Positions 18,339 through 26,539 of a stretch of 64,000 nt of DNA are shown piece by piece. The DNA lies in NCBI RefSeq assembly GCF_024159265.1, contig NZ_JAMYWY010000001.1, positions 6,138,001 to 6,202,000 on the forward strand, given 5' to 3'. The number at the start of each line of letters is the position of its first letter. Position 1 is the stretch's first letter. The DNA comes from Paenibacillus sp. 1781tsa1 (GTDB lineage Bacteria; Bacillota; Bacilli; Paenibacillales; Paenibacillaceae). Below the pieces are notes generated by a model. The model did not search any database. It saw nothing but the letters and a program-made list of their open reading frames with translations, and was not told where the DNA came from. The position numbers were made by a program, and so were the translations under genes.

Positions 18339-20171
18339 TTACTCAACCGTTACGCTTTTCGCAAGGTTACGTGGTTTATCCACATCGTGACCCAGTGCCA
18401 GAGAAGCATAGTATGCCAGCAATTGCAGCGCAACTACAGACAGAGCCGGGCTCAAGAGTGGCAGCGTCTTAGGAATCGCAAACGCTTGGTCTACGGATTT
18501 CAGCAATGGTGCTACGTGCTCTTCGTACGTAATTGCCAGTACATCCGCACCACGTGCTTTCACTTCTTTGATATTGCTCACTGTTTTCTCAAGTACGTTC
18601 TCCTGCGTTGCCAAGGCAATAACAGGGATACCGTCTTCGATTAATGCAAGCGTACCGTGTTTCAACTCCCCTGCAGCATAAGCTTCAGAGTGAATATAAG
18701 AGATCTCTTTCAGTTTCAACGATCCTTCTTGAGCTACTGCATAGTCAAGACCGCGGCCGATGAAGAAGAGATGTTCATGTTTGGAGATTTGCTCTGCATA
18801 TCCTTTGATTGCTTCTGCTTGCTCCAACATGGATTCTACTTGCTCAGGCAATGCTTGCATTGCAGCCAGCGTGTGTGCAATCTCTTCAGCAGATTGTGTA
18901 CCACGAACTTGTGCAAGGTACAGACCAAGCAAGTTGAACGCGATCAACTGTGAAGTATACGCTTTGGTAGAAGCTACTGCAATTTCAGGACCTGCCAATG
19001 TTGCGATAACATCATCTGCATCACGTGCAATGGAGCTGCCCACTACGTTTGTGATTGCCAGTACATGTGCGCCATTGGATTGTGCTTCACGCAATGCAGC
19101 AAGCGTATCGGCAGTTTCACCGGATTGGCTCACTACGATTACGAGTGTATCTTTGTGCACGATTGGGGAACGGTAACGGTACTCGGAAGCCACATCTGTT
19201 TCAACCGGAATACGCACCAATTGCTCAATCACTGTACGTCCAACCAGACCTGCATGGTACGCTGTACCACATGCAATGATTTGAACGTTACGGATATTTT
19301 TAATTTGTTCTTCAGTCATTTTCAACTCAGGAAGTTGAACCTTTTTGCCTTCATTATCGATGCGACCCAGCATTGTATCACGATATGCTTTTGGTTGCTC
19401 ATGAATTTCTTTCAGCATGAAGTGCTCGAATCCGCCTTTTTCTGCAGTTACAGCATCCCAATCGACACGAATCATTTCCCGAGAAATAAAGTTGCCTTCA
19501 ATCGTCATCAATTCGACAGCATCATGTGTCAATACAGCCATCTCACCATCATTCAGAATGTACACGTTACGTGTATGTTCCAGAATTGCCGGGATGTCGG
19601 AACCAATGAAGTTCTCCCCTTCACCAATACCAATAATCAATGGGCTTGCTTGACGCACAGCTACGAGTTTCTCAGGCTCATGCTCTGTCAATACGCCCAG
19701 TGCGAATGCGCCACGCAACAACGTGATCACTTTTTGCACTGTTTTAACGATATCACCATTGTATTCACGTGCGATCAGGTGAGAGATAACCTCAGTATCT
19801 GTCTCGGAAGTGAATGTGTGACCTTGAGCCATCAATTCGTCTTTCAGATCCAGGTAGTTCTCAATAATACCGTTATGCACAACGGAGAACTTCTGACTTC
19901 CATCCGTGTGTGGATGAGAGTTCTCATCCGATGGTTTACCATGAGTTGCCCAACGTGTGTGTCCAATTCCGGCATTACCTACCAATGGTGCGCCATCCAG
20001 TTTGGCTTCAAGGTTCGCAAGACGACCCAGCGCTTTCGTGATTTGCAGACCTTCCGGTGTGAATACAGCGATACCTGCAGAATCATAACCACGATACTCG
20101 AGTTTCTTCAATCCTTCGACCAATACCGATTGAGTGTTCTTATTACCAATATATCCAACAATACCGCACAT
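18339..20171 (-). CDS. glmS: Glutamine--fructose-6-phosphate aminotransferase
   Basis: The product (610 residues) makes glucosamine-6-phosphate from fructose-6-phosphate and glutamine, the first committed step to UDP-GlcNAc and peptidoglycan. The N-terminal glutaminase domain has the nucleophile Cys2 (MCGIVGYIG) and GNAGIGHTRWATHG. Two SIS domains bind the sugar phosphate (VVSQSGETADTLAAL in the first), and the C-terminus is the family KSVTVE. GGAGGAAATAAACT precedes the ATG. It has its own sigma-A promoter and a glmS self-cleaving ribozyme in its leader, so it is controlled by its own product. Confidence 0.98.
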   Translation of the reverse strand: MCGIVGYIGNKNTQSVLVEGLKKLEYRGYDSAGIAVFTPEGLQITKALGRLANLEAKLDGAPLVGNAGIGHTRWATHGKPSDENSHPHTDGSQKFSVVHNGIIENYLDLKDELMAQGHTFTSETDTEVISHLIAREYNGDIVKTVQKVITLLRGAFALGVLTEHEPEKLVAVRQASPLIIGIGEGENFIGSDIPAILEHTRNVYILNDGEMAVLTHDAVELMTIEGNFISREMIRVDWDAVTAEKGGFEHFMLKEIHEQPKAYRDTMLGRIDNEGKKVQLPELKMTEEQIKNIRNVQIIACGTAYHAGLVGRTVIEQLVRIPVETDVASEYRYRSPIVHKDTLVIVVSQSGETADTLAALREAQSNGAHVLAITNVVGSSIARDADDVIATLAGPEIAVASTKAYTSQLIAFNLLGLYLAQVRGTQSAEEIAHTLAAMQALPEQVESMLEQAEAIKGYAEQISKHEHLFFIGRGLDYAVAQEGSLKLKEISYIHSEAYAAGELKHGTLALIEDGIPVIALATQENVLEKTVSNIKEVKARGADVLAITYEEHVAPLLKSVDQAFAIPKTLPLLSPALSVVALQLLAYYASLALGHDVDKPRNLAKSVTVE

Positions 20172-20300
20172 AGTTTATTTCCTCCGTTTGTATATGAATA
20201 CTGTGTCACGAAGAGAAACAGGCAGAGGCGGCATATCGGAAAAATGAGTGATTGCCTAACGTTTCATGAATACTGTTACCTATTCAATTATCAATGATCA

Positions 20301-20318
20301 GAGCGACCTCGTGTCGCC
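20301..20318 (-). other. Leader hairpin between glmS ribozyme and start codon
   Basis: GCGAC-ACGAG-GTCGC with flanking pairs forms a short strong stem in the 5' leader, about 130 bases before the glmS ATG and outside the ribozyme core. Its role is unknown. Confidence 0.4.
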
Positions 20319-20424
20319 CCGCTGTCATCATAAGCTGTTATGAATGCAATCATGAATGTACATCATTTTCCCGTCCGCGTACTGTTTACGCTCTTCACGC
20401 ACATTCATTTGAATTTTAGTTTAA

Positions 20425-20641
20425 CTCTTGCACCTGCACCGGCGCGTTGTGTGGACAGTCACCTATCCATTTTCCGCAATCCGGTTTACGGCTCTGGTGC
20501 TTCACCGGGAGGTCCCCGCCGAACAATCCGAACACCTCCACCTCGTCAGCTTGATTGCCGTTGATGTTAGTCAACTTTCCTTCAGCATCGAAGAAATCCT
20601 GATCAACATCTTCCCGCGCAACTCCAAGCTCTGGCGCTTGT
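20425..20641 (-). ncRNA. glmS self-cleaving ribozyme/riboswitch
   Basis: On the minus strand the element begins AAGCGCCAGAGCTTGG, the conserved cleavage and P1/P2 region, with cleavage expected 5' of the G at 20637. It continues through a variable P1 loop, CTGACGAGGTGGAGG, then TTCGGCGGGGACCTCCCGGT of the pseudoknotted core, and a GC-rich 3' domain. Glucosamine-6-phosphate acts as the cofactor for cleavage, which destabilises glmS mRNA. The 3' boundary is approximate. The coding start is about 250 bases further on, a rather long spacer. Confidence 0.93.
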
Positions 20642-20694
20642 GTAACTGTAACCTTACGTTCCTCACTTTCTGTGTCTGAATGACGACTCCACTC

Positions 20695-20723
20695 ATTATA
20701 TGCACGTTAGGTTCATTTTGCAA
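20695..20723 (-). promoter_or_regulatory. glmS promoter
   Basis: TTGCAA (20718-20723) and TATAAT (20695-20700) have a 17-base spacer. Initiation would fall near 20688, about 50 bases upstream of the ribozyme cleavage site. Confidence 0.85.
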
Positions 20724-20766
20724 TGGAGCAAAGTACCTGTGACAATTTCGGCATATTTACCCACAA

Positions 20767-20840
20767 TCCCGACCTTATAAACAGACCCATGGTCTCACTA
20801 GGCCGGGACGTAGGAATATGGGTTTGTATGGCATAAACCC
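20767..20840 (-). other. Structured segment between glmM and glmS promoter
   Basis: A 9-bp outer stem (20767-20775 with 20800-20808, one G-T pair) encloses a 5-bp AGACC/GGTCT hairpin. A separate GGGTTT/AAACCC hairpin lies at 20820-20840. There is no T-run, so it is not a standard terminator. It would be transcribed only by read-through from glmM. Confidence 0.5.
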
Positions 20841-20911
20841 TGTTAGATTAAACCTTATGAGACATTGATTCCCTTGAAACAACTGTGTTTGGAAGGCCTA
20901 TCGATCAAGTC

Positions 20912-22252
20912 CTACACCAGTTCTTTTTGCACCACATCTGCGATTTGAGACACAAATTGTTCAAGTTCGTCTTTATCTGGTCCTTCCGCCATAACACGGA
21001 TCAGGGATTCTGTACCAGAAGCACGAACGAGTACACGTCCATTATCGCCAAGTTGTTGTTCTACTGTAGCAATAGCTTGCTCGATTGCAGAATTTCCCTC
21101 GTATTTGCTCTTATCTTCAACACGCACATTCACCAATACTTGTGGGTACTGAGTCATTAGCGCTTTAAGCTCACTCAGTTTTTTACCGGAAGCCTTGAGC
21201 GTATCCACGAGTTGAATCGCAGTCAGCATGCCATCTCCCGTTGTATTGTAATCCAGGAAAATAACATGGCCAGATTGCTCTCCGCCCAGGTTGTAACCGC
21301 CGCGACGCATTTCCTCCATCACATAACGATCACCTACTGCAGTTTTAGCTGTTTTCAGTGCAAGTTTCTCTGTTGCTTTGTAGAATCCGATGTTACTCAT
21401 AACCGTTGATACAACGGTGCTGTCCTTCAACTTGCCTGCACGATTCATGGCATCACCACAGATACACAGAATGAAGTCTCCATCCACCTCAGCGCCTGTC
21501 TCATCAATAGCAATCAGTCGATCCGCATCCCCGTCAAATGCAAGACCCAGATCCGCTTTATGTTTGAGCACTTCTTTTTTCAGGTTCTCTGGATGAGTTG
21601 ATCCACATTGCTCATTAATATTCAGGCCATTAGGCTCAGCACCAATGGCAATGACTTCTGCACCAAGTTCACTGAACAATTTTGGTGCCAGCTCATAAGC
21701 TGCTCCATTTGCACAGTCCAAAACAATTTTAAGACCAGAGAATGACTCATTAACAGTCGTTTTCAGGAAGTCGAGGTAACGATAACGAGATTCCTCATCC
21801 GTCGTTACGGTACCTAGACCGCCACCAACTGGTCGTGGCAATTGATCTGTCTCCGCATCCATCAGCTCTTCAATCCGGTTCTCTGTCTCATCAGACAACT
21901 TGAAGCCATCTCCGCCAAAGAACTTAATTCCGTTATCCTCAACCGGATTATGGGAAGCCGAGATCATGACGCCCGCGTCAGCTTTCAACAAACGTGCAAT
22001 ATACGCCACTCCCGGAGTGGATACAACGCCCAGACGAATCACATCAGCGCCAATGGACAACAGACCTGCAACCAGTGCCGATTCCAACATCAATCCCGAG
22101 ATACGAGTATCCATGCCGATAACCACTTTTGGTCTTTCCACACCACCTGCAAGCACGTAACCACCACAACGTCCAATGCTGTAAGCCAGCTCTGCCGTTA
22201 ATTCTTTATTGGCAACCCCTCTTACACCGTCTGTACCAAAATATTTCCCCAT
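20912..22252 (-). CDS. glmM: Phosphoglucosamine mutase
   Basis: The product (446 residues) interconverts glucosamine-6-phosphate and glucosamine-1-phosphate. The phosphoserine motif MISASHNP is present with Ser100, the Mg-binding loop is FDGDADR near residue 240, and the C-terminal phosphate loop is [18 protein letters not shown] precedes the ATG. It follows cdaA-cdaR as in Bacillales; in B. subtilis GlmM binds and modulates CdaA, coupling c-di-AMP to wall-precursor flux (established knowledge). Confidence 0.98.
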   Translation of the reverse strand: MGKYFGTDGVRGVANKELTAELAYSIGRCGGYVLAGGVERPKVVIGMDTRISGLMLESALVAGLLSIGADVIRLGVVSTPGVAYIARLLKADAGVMISASHNPVEDNGIKFFGGDGFKLSDETENRIEELMDAETDQLPRPVGGGLGTVTTDEESRYRYLDFLKTTVNESFSGLKIVLDCANGAAYELAPKLFSELGAEVIAIGAEPNGLNINEQCGSTHPENLKKEVLKHKADLGLAFDGDADRLIAIDETGAEVDGDFILCICGDAMNRAGKLKDSTVVSTVMSNIGFYKATEKLALKTAKTAVGDRYVMEEMRRGGYNLGGEQSGHVIFLDYNTTGDGMLTAIQLVDTLKASGKKLSELKALMTQYPQVLVNVRVEDKSKYEGNSAIEQAIATVEQQLGDNGRVLVRASGTESLIRVMAEGPDKDELEQFVSQIADVVQKELV

Positions 22253-22324
22253 GATTTAACTCCTTCTATTCGCATCATATACGAGCACTATTATTATTTT
22301 TTGAGAATTTTAAAATTAGAACGT

Positions 22325-23818
22325 TTACGGATTCGCGCCACTTTTACTGCCAGTACCGCTGTTATTATTATTTAAATTACCTCGACTGCTTGTGCTCCCC
22401 TGTTGGCCCTGATCCTGAGTATCCGTATTCGATTCCGTTTCTTCTTCATCAGGAACAGGCTCAGTTCCCCCATTTTCGACCTCGGCTGGTGTAGGGTCAG
22501 GTGCTACCGTTCCCTCGTCAGTCGGATCTTCGCTAGGAGTAGTCGTTGTGTCTTCGGCCTTTTCGCTAATTTTGACCGTTGCACTCAGAGCATTGGATGA
22601 TTCATCCAGCTTGGCAAAACGGGGCAGGTCGGCTTCAAGCTTGATCTCATGCGTTCCAACCGCAAGTCCAGCAAGATCACCTGTCAACTTGATATCCTCA
22701 CTACTCAGACCCTCAAGCATACTTGGTGAACCTGTGAGTGTAAGGTTCAGACCGCCGCTTCGAGGCGTAACAAGCGTCCCTTCCAGTCCATTCCCCGCAC
22801 CGGTAAGTGTGATGGGGACGTTCGGAAAGACTTTGGTTGTCTCCTCTGCCTCGTCAAATGGTGATATGGTTACCTTGATCTGAATCGAACTAGGCTCGAT
22901 TTTCTCAAAACCGGAAGGCGGCGTCAAGTCCACGTTAACTGTCGATGTACCCGACTGATCAAACTGTGTAAGATCAAGGGTCACTTGGTCGTAGGACTGT
23001 ATACCCGCAAGCGCATCCTCAGATCCATAAACCGAGACTTCTTTCACGCTAGGCTCTACTGTGGAGAGAACCAGGCCTTCTGGTAGCTGTCCCGAATATT
23101 TGATTCTTAAGGGTATAGATGTATAGGGCTGATTGACCGGAACCCGGACTTCAACCGTTTGAGGCGTTATAATCGCGTTTTCAATGACCTTACCTTCAGC
23201 ATCGTATGCTTGAAGTTTCACTTTTTTCTGTATGACGTCTTCCTTGGCATCTTTCACGCTCACACTGCCCTGGACCTTCGCTACAGCTTCGAGTTGCCCT
23301 TCGGGCAGAGTTACCTTAACCGGCGTCGAAGGTTCCATTACGGGCGTTCCAGCGCTGTATCCGGCGGATGGTTCCCCTTCGGGTACAATATTCACATTGA
23401 AGGATTTGGTGCCCAATTTTTCTACATTCACAGTAACCATAGAAGGCTCCATACTGACCACTTCTACCCCGGAAGGCAAATCAGGCACCAGCGGCAGTGT
23501 ATTCGACCCATCTTTCACCTGACTCAGATCGACCAGTACCTTGTAATCGTCATTGGTAAAAATCGATGTTAGCATCGAGCGCTGCCCTTTGATCTCCAGC
23601 CGGACCTCATCTGTACTTAATGAAGTAAGCACATAGCTGTTGCTGTCTAATCCATAAGGTTGAACAGGCACTGTACGTTCCACAACCTTATTGGTTGTCC
23701 CTGTTGTAATCGTAGGGGTTGTTGGTACTTCATCCAGATGAATCATGAACCAGAGCAGTAGGCTTACCGCAAGCGCAAGTATTTTGGCAAAGTTATTATT
23801 GTTAAACCACTTATCCAT
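22325..23818 (-). CDS. cdaR: YbbR-domain regulator of diadenylate cyclase
   Basis: The product is 497 residues from the ATG at 23818, which is preceded by GGGAGGACG; this start overlaps the cdaA stop by 8 bases. An N-terminal membrane anchor (about residues 10-28) is followed by four YbbR-type beta-rich extracytoplasmic repeats. The tail (about 440-497) is a low-complexity acidic, Thr/Pro/Asn/Gly-rich stretch, longer than in B. subtilis CdaR. It is expected to bind and modulate CdaA from outside the membrane. Confidence 0.93.
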   Translation of the reverse strand: MDKWFNNNNFAKILALAVSLLLWFMIHLDEVPTTPTITTGTTNKVVERTVPVQPYGLDSNSYVLTSLSTDEVRLEIKGQRSMLTSIFTNDDYKVLVDLSQVKDGSNTLPLVPDLPSGVEVVSMEPSMVTVNVEKLGTKSFNVNIVPEGEPSAGYSAGTPVMEPSTPVKVTLPEGQLEAVAKVQGSVSVKDAKEDVIQKKVKLQAYDAEGKVIENAIITPQTVEVRVPVNQPYTSIPLRIKYSGQLPEGLVLSTVEPSVKEVSVYGSEDALAGIQSYDQVTLDLTQFDQSGTSTVNVDLTPPSGFEKIEPSSIQIKVTISPFDEAEETTKVFPNVPITLTGAGNGLEGTLVTPRSGGLNLTLTGSPSMLEGLSSEDIKLTGDLAGLAVGTHEIKLEADLPRFAKLDESSNALSATVKISEKAEDTTTTPSEDPTDEGTVAPDPTPAEVENGGTEPVPDEEETESNTDTQDQGQQGSTSSRGNLNNNNSGTGSKSGANP

Positions 23819-24647
23819 TGTTACGTCCTCCCTTCCGTTTCCAGAAGGTTGTCCAACCATTCTTTTTCAGATTGGATGTAGGGCGCAACTCCTCATACAG
23901 TTTGGCAATCAGCGATTCTTCCTTAATATCACGAACGACCTGTCCATTCATTGCAAGTGACACTTGTCCTGTCTCCTCGGAGACAACCAAACAGATCGCA
24001 TCTGCAACTTCGGTAATCCCGATTGCTGCACGATGACGTGTTCCCAATTCCTTACTGATAAACGGATTTTCTGATAATGGCAAATAACAAGCTGCCGCCG
24101 AAATCTGTTTTCCTTGTATAATGACGGCTCCATCATGGAGCGGTGTATTTGGAATAAAGATGTTAATCATCAGCTCCGAGCTGACCAGAGAGTGCATCTT
24201 AATGCCCGATTCCGTGTAATCGTTCAGACCCGTTTCACGTTCAAATACGACCAATGCGCCGATTTTACGCCGTGACAGGTAATTAACAGACTTAATAATC
24301 TCACCAATTAACACCGTTAATTCTTCATCACTCGCTGCCGCTGAACGTCCAAACAGCTTACCGCGTCCCAATTGCTCCAGACCACGACGCAGTTCCGGCT
24401 GAAAGATAATGAACACCGCAACGACACCAAACGTAAACATCTGGTTCATTAACCATTTGAGCGTATACAGGTTTAGCCACGTACTTAATGCCCAGATCAG
24501 CACAAGGAACAGAATTCCTTTCAGGAGCTGAACAGCACGTGTACCCCGCACAAGCAAAATCAGTTTGTACATAATATAGGTAACGATCAATATATCGATA
24601 ACGTCCTTAATGGACTCTGTCCACGTTAAGTCAGCAAAATAATTCAT
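23811..24647 (-). CDS. cdaA: Diadenylate cyclase CdaA
   Basis: The product (278 residues) condenses two ATP into cyclic di-AMP, an essential second messenger for potassium and wall homeostasis. Three N-terminal membrane helices (about residues 15-85) are followed by the DAC domain with DGA at 172-174 and RHR at 204-206, the two catalytic motifs. GGGGGCTGG precedes the ATG. Gene order cdaA-cdaR-glmM-glmS and the overlap with cdaR are the standard Bacillales arrangement. Confidence 0.98.
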   Translation of the reverse strand: MNYFADLTWTESIKDVIDILIVTYIMYKLILLVRGTRAVQLLKGILFLVLIWALSTWLNLYTLKWLMNQMFTFGVVAVFIIFQPELRRGLEQLGRGKLFGRSAAASDEELTVLIGEIIKSVNYLSRRKIGALVVFERETGLNDYTESGIKMHSLVSSELMINIFIPNTPLHDGAVIIQGKQISAAACYLPLSENPFISKELGTRHRAAIGITEVADAICLVVSEETGQVSLAMNGQVVRDIKEESLIAKLYEELRPTSNLKKNGWTTFWKRKGGRNNG

Positions 24648-24891
24648 AAGCCAGCCCCCGCTATCCCCATTGATGAGTAAACCCTGATCTCATATTAACC
24701 CATTAGGATTTTATATAATCCTTTGTCTCCGCATTTTTGCATCATTCGATTTGTGCAAAATGCGTATCTATATGTAGTAGTATGTTCTCTTTAGTATCTA
24801 GGTTATAACGTTAACGTTCAGGTTGCAAGTTACGGCAGTCTCAAACTGCACATAAACATCACATTTACCATGAATTACAAAGTTTACGTAT
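24648..24891. other. Upstream region of cdaA
   Basis: These 244 bases hold no gene. On the minus strand a perfect palindrome AACGTTAACGTT (24807-24818) lies beside a TTGCAA (24823-24828) and TATAAC with a short 15-base spacer, a possible but suboptimal promoter. Transcription of cdaA is otherwise insulated from rsiW by a terminator. Confidence 0.4.
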
Positions 24892-24929
24892 AAAAAAAGA
24901 GTACCCCATGCAATCTGGAGGTACCCTGC
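24892..24929 (-). terminator. rsiW terminator
   Basis: An 8-bp stem AGGGTACC/GGGTACTCT-type arms with one wobble is followed by TTTTTTTA on the minus strand, about 35 bases past the rsiW stop. Confidence 0.85.
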
Positions 24930-24961
24930 TTGGTATATACCATTGAAGAATTTACCCTGTT

Positions 24962-25576
24962 CTAGCGATAAGCCACTTCATTTACCATATTGGTTATTTT
25001 GTACCAGAACCAGTCCAGCGCCTGATCAATACTTTTCACTTGACCTGAAATATGCGCTGTTGAAGCCTGAAACAGTTGTCCGTCGATAACCGTCAGATTG
25101 CCGTTCACATCACCATATACTTGCGCGGTTCCATTTTCTATCGTAAGATCGCCAGCAATTGACTTACCTTCAGGAACAATAACCGTGTTACCCTGAATCA
25201 CGATCTGGTCCAGATTATTTCCTTTAACGACCATTTCGTTATTCTGATTCCAGAAATTCAAGGCGCTAAAGAGCATCACGATCAAAAAGAAGGCTGCCGC
25301 CGTCAGCGCGGGATGTCCTTTGACCCATTTGAGCCATACTTGCTGTCTCTTGGGCTGGGGCAGAGCATTCATAATTCGATTGGTCAGCTCATCAGAGGCA
25401 GACGGTGAATAGTGTTTCATGGCAAAGAGTAGCATTTCCGTCTGTTCCAACTCTTTAAAGCGCATGCGACAATCCGGACAGATCACAAGGTGACTTTTTA
25501 ATTCAACCTTCTGGGCCGGGGACAACGACTCATCCAAACATTCATGCATTAAAGAGACGGCCGAGTTGCAATCCAT
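24962..25576 (-). CDS. rsiW: Anti-sigma-W factor, zinc-binding (ZAS/zf-HC2)
   Basis: The product (204 residues) is a membrane anti-sigma factor. The ZAS motif has His29, Cys33 and Cys36 (SHLVICPDC), with a membrane helix near 90-109 and an extracytoplasmic beta-rich domain with DLTIENGTAQVYGDVNGNLT, resembling RsiW/DUF3379-like sensors. It would sequester SigW until proteolysed under envelope stress. The ATG has AAAGGATTGG upstream. A SigW-type promoter lies 77-102 bases ahead of it, between it and sigW. Confidence 0.9.
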   Translation of the reverse strand: MDCNSAVSLMHECLDESLSPAQKVELKSHLVICPDCRMRFKELEQTEMLLFAMKHYSPSASDELTNRIMNALPQPKRQQVWLKWVKGHPALTAAAFFLIVMLFSALNFWNQNNEMVVKGNNLDQIVIQGNTVIVPEGKSIAGDLTIENGTAQVYGDVNGNLTVIDGQLFQASTAHISGQVKSIDQALDWFWYKITNMVNEVAYR

Positions 25577-25652
25577 ATGAGAGCCAATCCTTTCTTAAAT
25601 CACTTAGTCCATGAGCCATTAAAAAGCACGCATAAGACTTGCATACATTACA

Positions 25653-25678
25653 TACGCATCCGTTTCGGATATGTTTCA
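25653..25678 (-). promoter_or_regulatory. SigW-type ECF promoter between sigW and rsiW
   Basis: TGAAAC (25673-25678), 16 bases, then CGTA (25653-25656) on the minus strand matches the B. subtilis SigW consensus exactly. The spacer contains a perfect dyad ATCCG-TTT-CGGAT (25658-25670, plus-strand reading). It would drive rsiW directly. Confidence 0.75.
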
Positions 25679-25712
25679 AATAATTTCGCCCATATTTCAA
25701 GGCGTTTAACAT

Positions 25713-26279
25713 TTATAACTTATACTCCAATTTTTTACGTAGAAAATCACGGCCCCGATGAACGCGTGTCTTGATCGTTGTTACGGGCATACCTGTCACG
25801 TCACTGATTTCCTGTAGCGACAAGTCTTGTAAATATCTCAGAATCATAACGGACTTATACTTGGCTGGCAAACTGTCAATGGCTTCACGAATGAGCGTCT
25901 GCGTCTCTGACAGGAGTGCTTCACTCTCCGGTGTACGATCATCACTCGGGAGCATCGCATAACCATCAGATCCTTCCTGATCATTCAGTTCAGCATCCAA
26001 AGAATACGAAGGTTTCTTTCTGCGCAGTCGGTCAATACACAGATTGGTCGCGATCCGGTAGATCCAGGTTGAAAACTTCTGGTTCGGATCATACTTCTCC
26101 ATATTACGAAACACACGTAAAAACGTCTCCTGCACAACGTCTTCAGCTTCATGACGATTGTTCAGCATCCGATATGCCAAATGAAATAGCTTGTCCTTAT
26201 ATAGTTCAACGATTTCTGCGAAGGCTCTCTGGTCACCCTTGAGCACCAGTTTCACAAGCCTATTCTCCAAATTGTCCAC
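25713..26279 (-). CDS. sigW: ECF RNA polymerase sigma factor SigW
   Basis: The product is 188 residues from a GTG at 26279, preceded by GGGGGAATAAG; this start aligns with the usual SigW N-terminus, whereas longer readings add unsupported residues. Region 2 (LYKDKLFHLAYRMLNNRHEA, then EDVVQETFLRVFRN and FSTWIYRIATNLCIDRLRRK) and region 4 (LPAKYKSVMILRYLQDLSLQ, then EISDVTGMPVTTIKTRVHRG) are complete. It directs envelope-stress genes. rsiW follows, separated by 136 bases containing a SigW-type promoter. Confidence 0.95.
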   Translation of the reverse strand: MDNLENRLVKLVLKGDQRAFAEIVELYKDKLFHLAYRMLNNRHEAEDVVQETFLRVFRNMEKYDPNQKFSTWIYRIATNLCIDRLRRKKPSYSLDAELNDQEGSDGYAMLPSDDRTPESEALLSETQTLIREAIDSLPAKYKSVMILRYLQDLSLQEISDVTGMPVTTIKTRVHRGRDFLRKKLEYKL

Positions 26280-26352
26280 CCTTATTCCCCCAGACATGCT
26301 GATGGGTCTTCCGTCTTCTGATACCCGTCCACACTTGTAATTCACCAATCAA

Positions 26353-26381
26353 ATCGTAAATCAACTTTGGTCAAAAATCAA
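26353..26381 (-). promoter_or_regulatory. Probable sigma-A promoter of sigW
   Basis: TTGATT (26376-26381), 17 bases, TACGAT (26353-26358) precedes sigW by about 70 bases. No SigW-type consensus is seen upstream of sigW. Confidence 0.55.
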
Positions 26382-26410
26382 GACTGTATGACAAATATCC
26401 GCCAAAAACA

Positions 26411-26445
26411 GTAAAAACGGGAACTCCCGCAGGAGTCCCGTTTCA
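26411..26445 (-). terminator. ppc terminator
   Basis: AAACGGGACTCC pairs with GGGAGTTCCCGTTT (one bulge) and is followed by TTTTTAC on the minus strand. Confidence 0.88.
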
Positions 26446-26539
26446 TCTCTCACTCCGTAGAGCAGAGAATAGAGCTTTTATTCAACAAAATAATGAGTAC
26501 TTTGTTACATATAATTATTCTGATGCAGCAGTTCAATAA

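Noticed and set aside
19065-20297. Long plus-strand frame opposite glmS
   Set aside because: It is a shadow of the glmS reading frame with atypical composition and no ribosome site.
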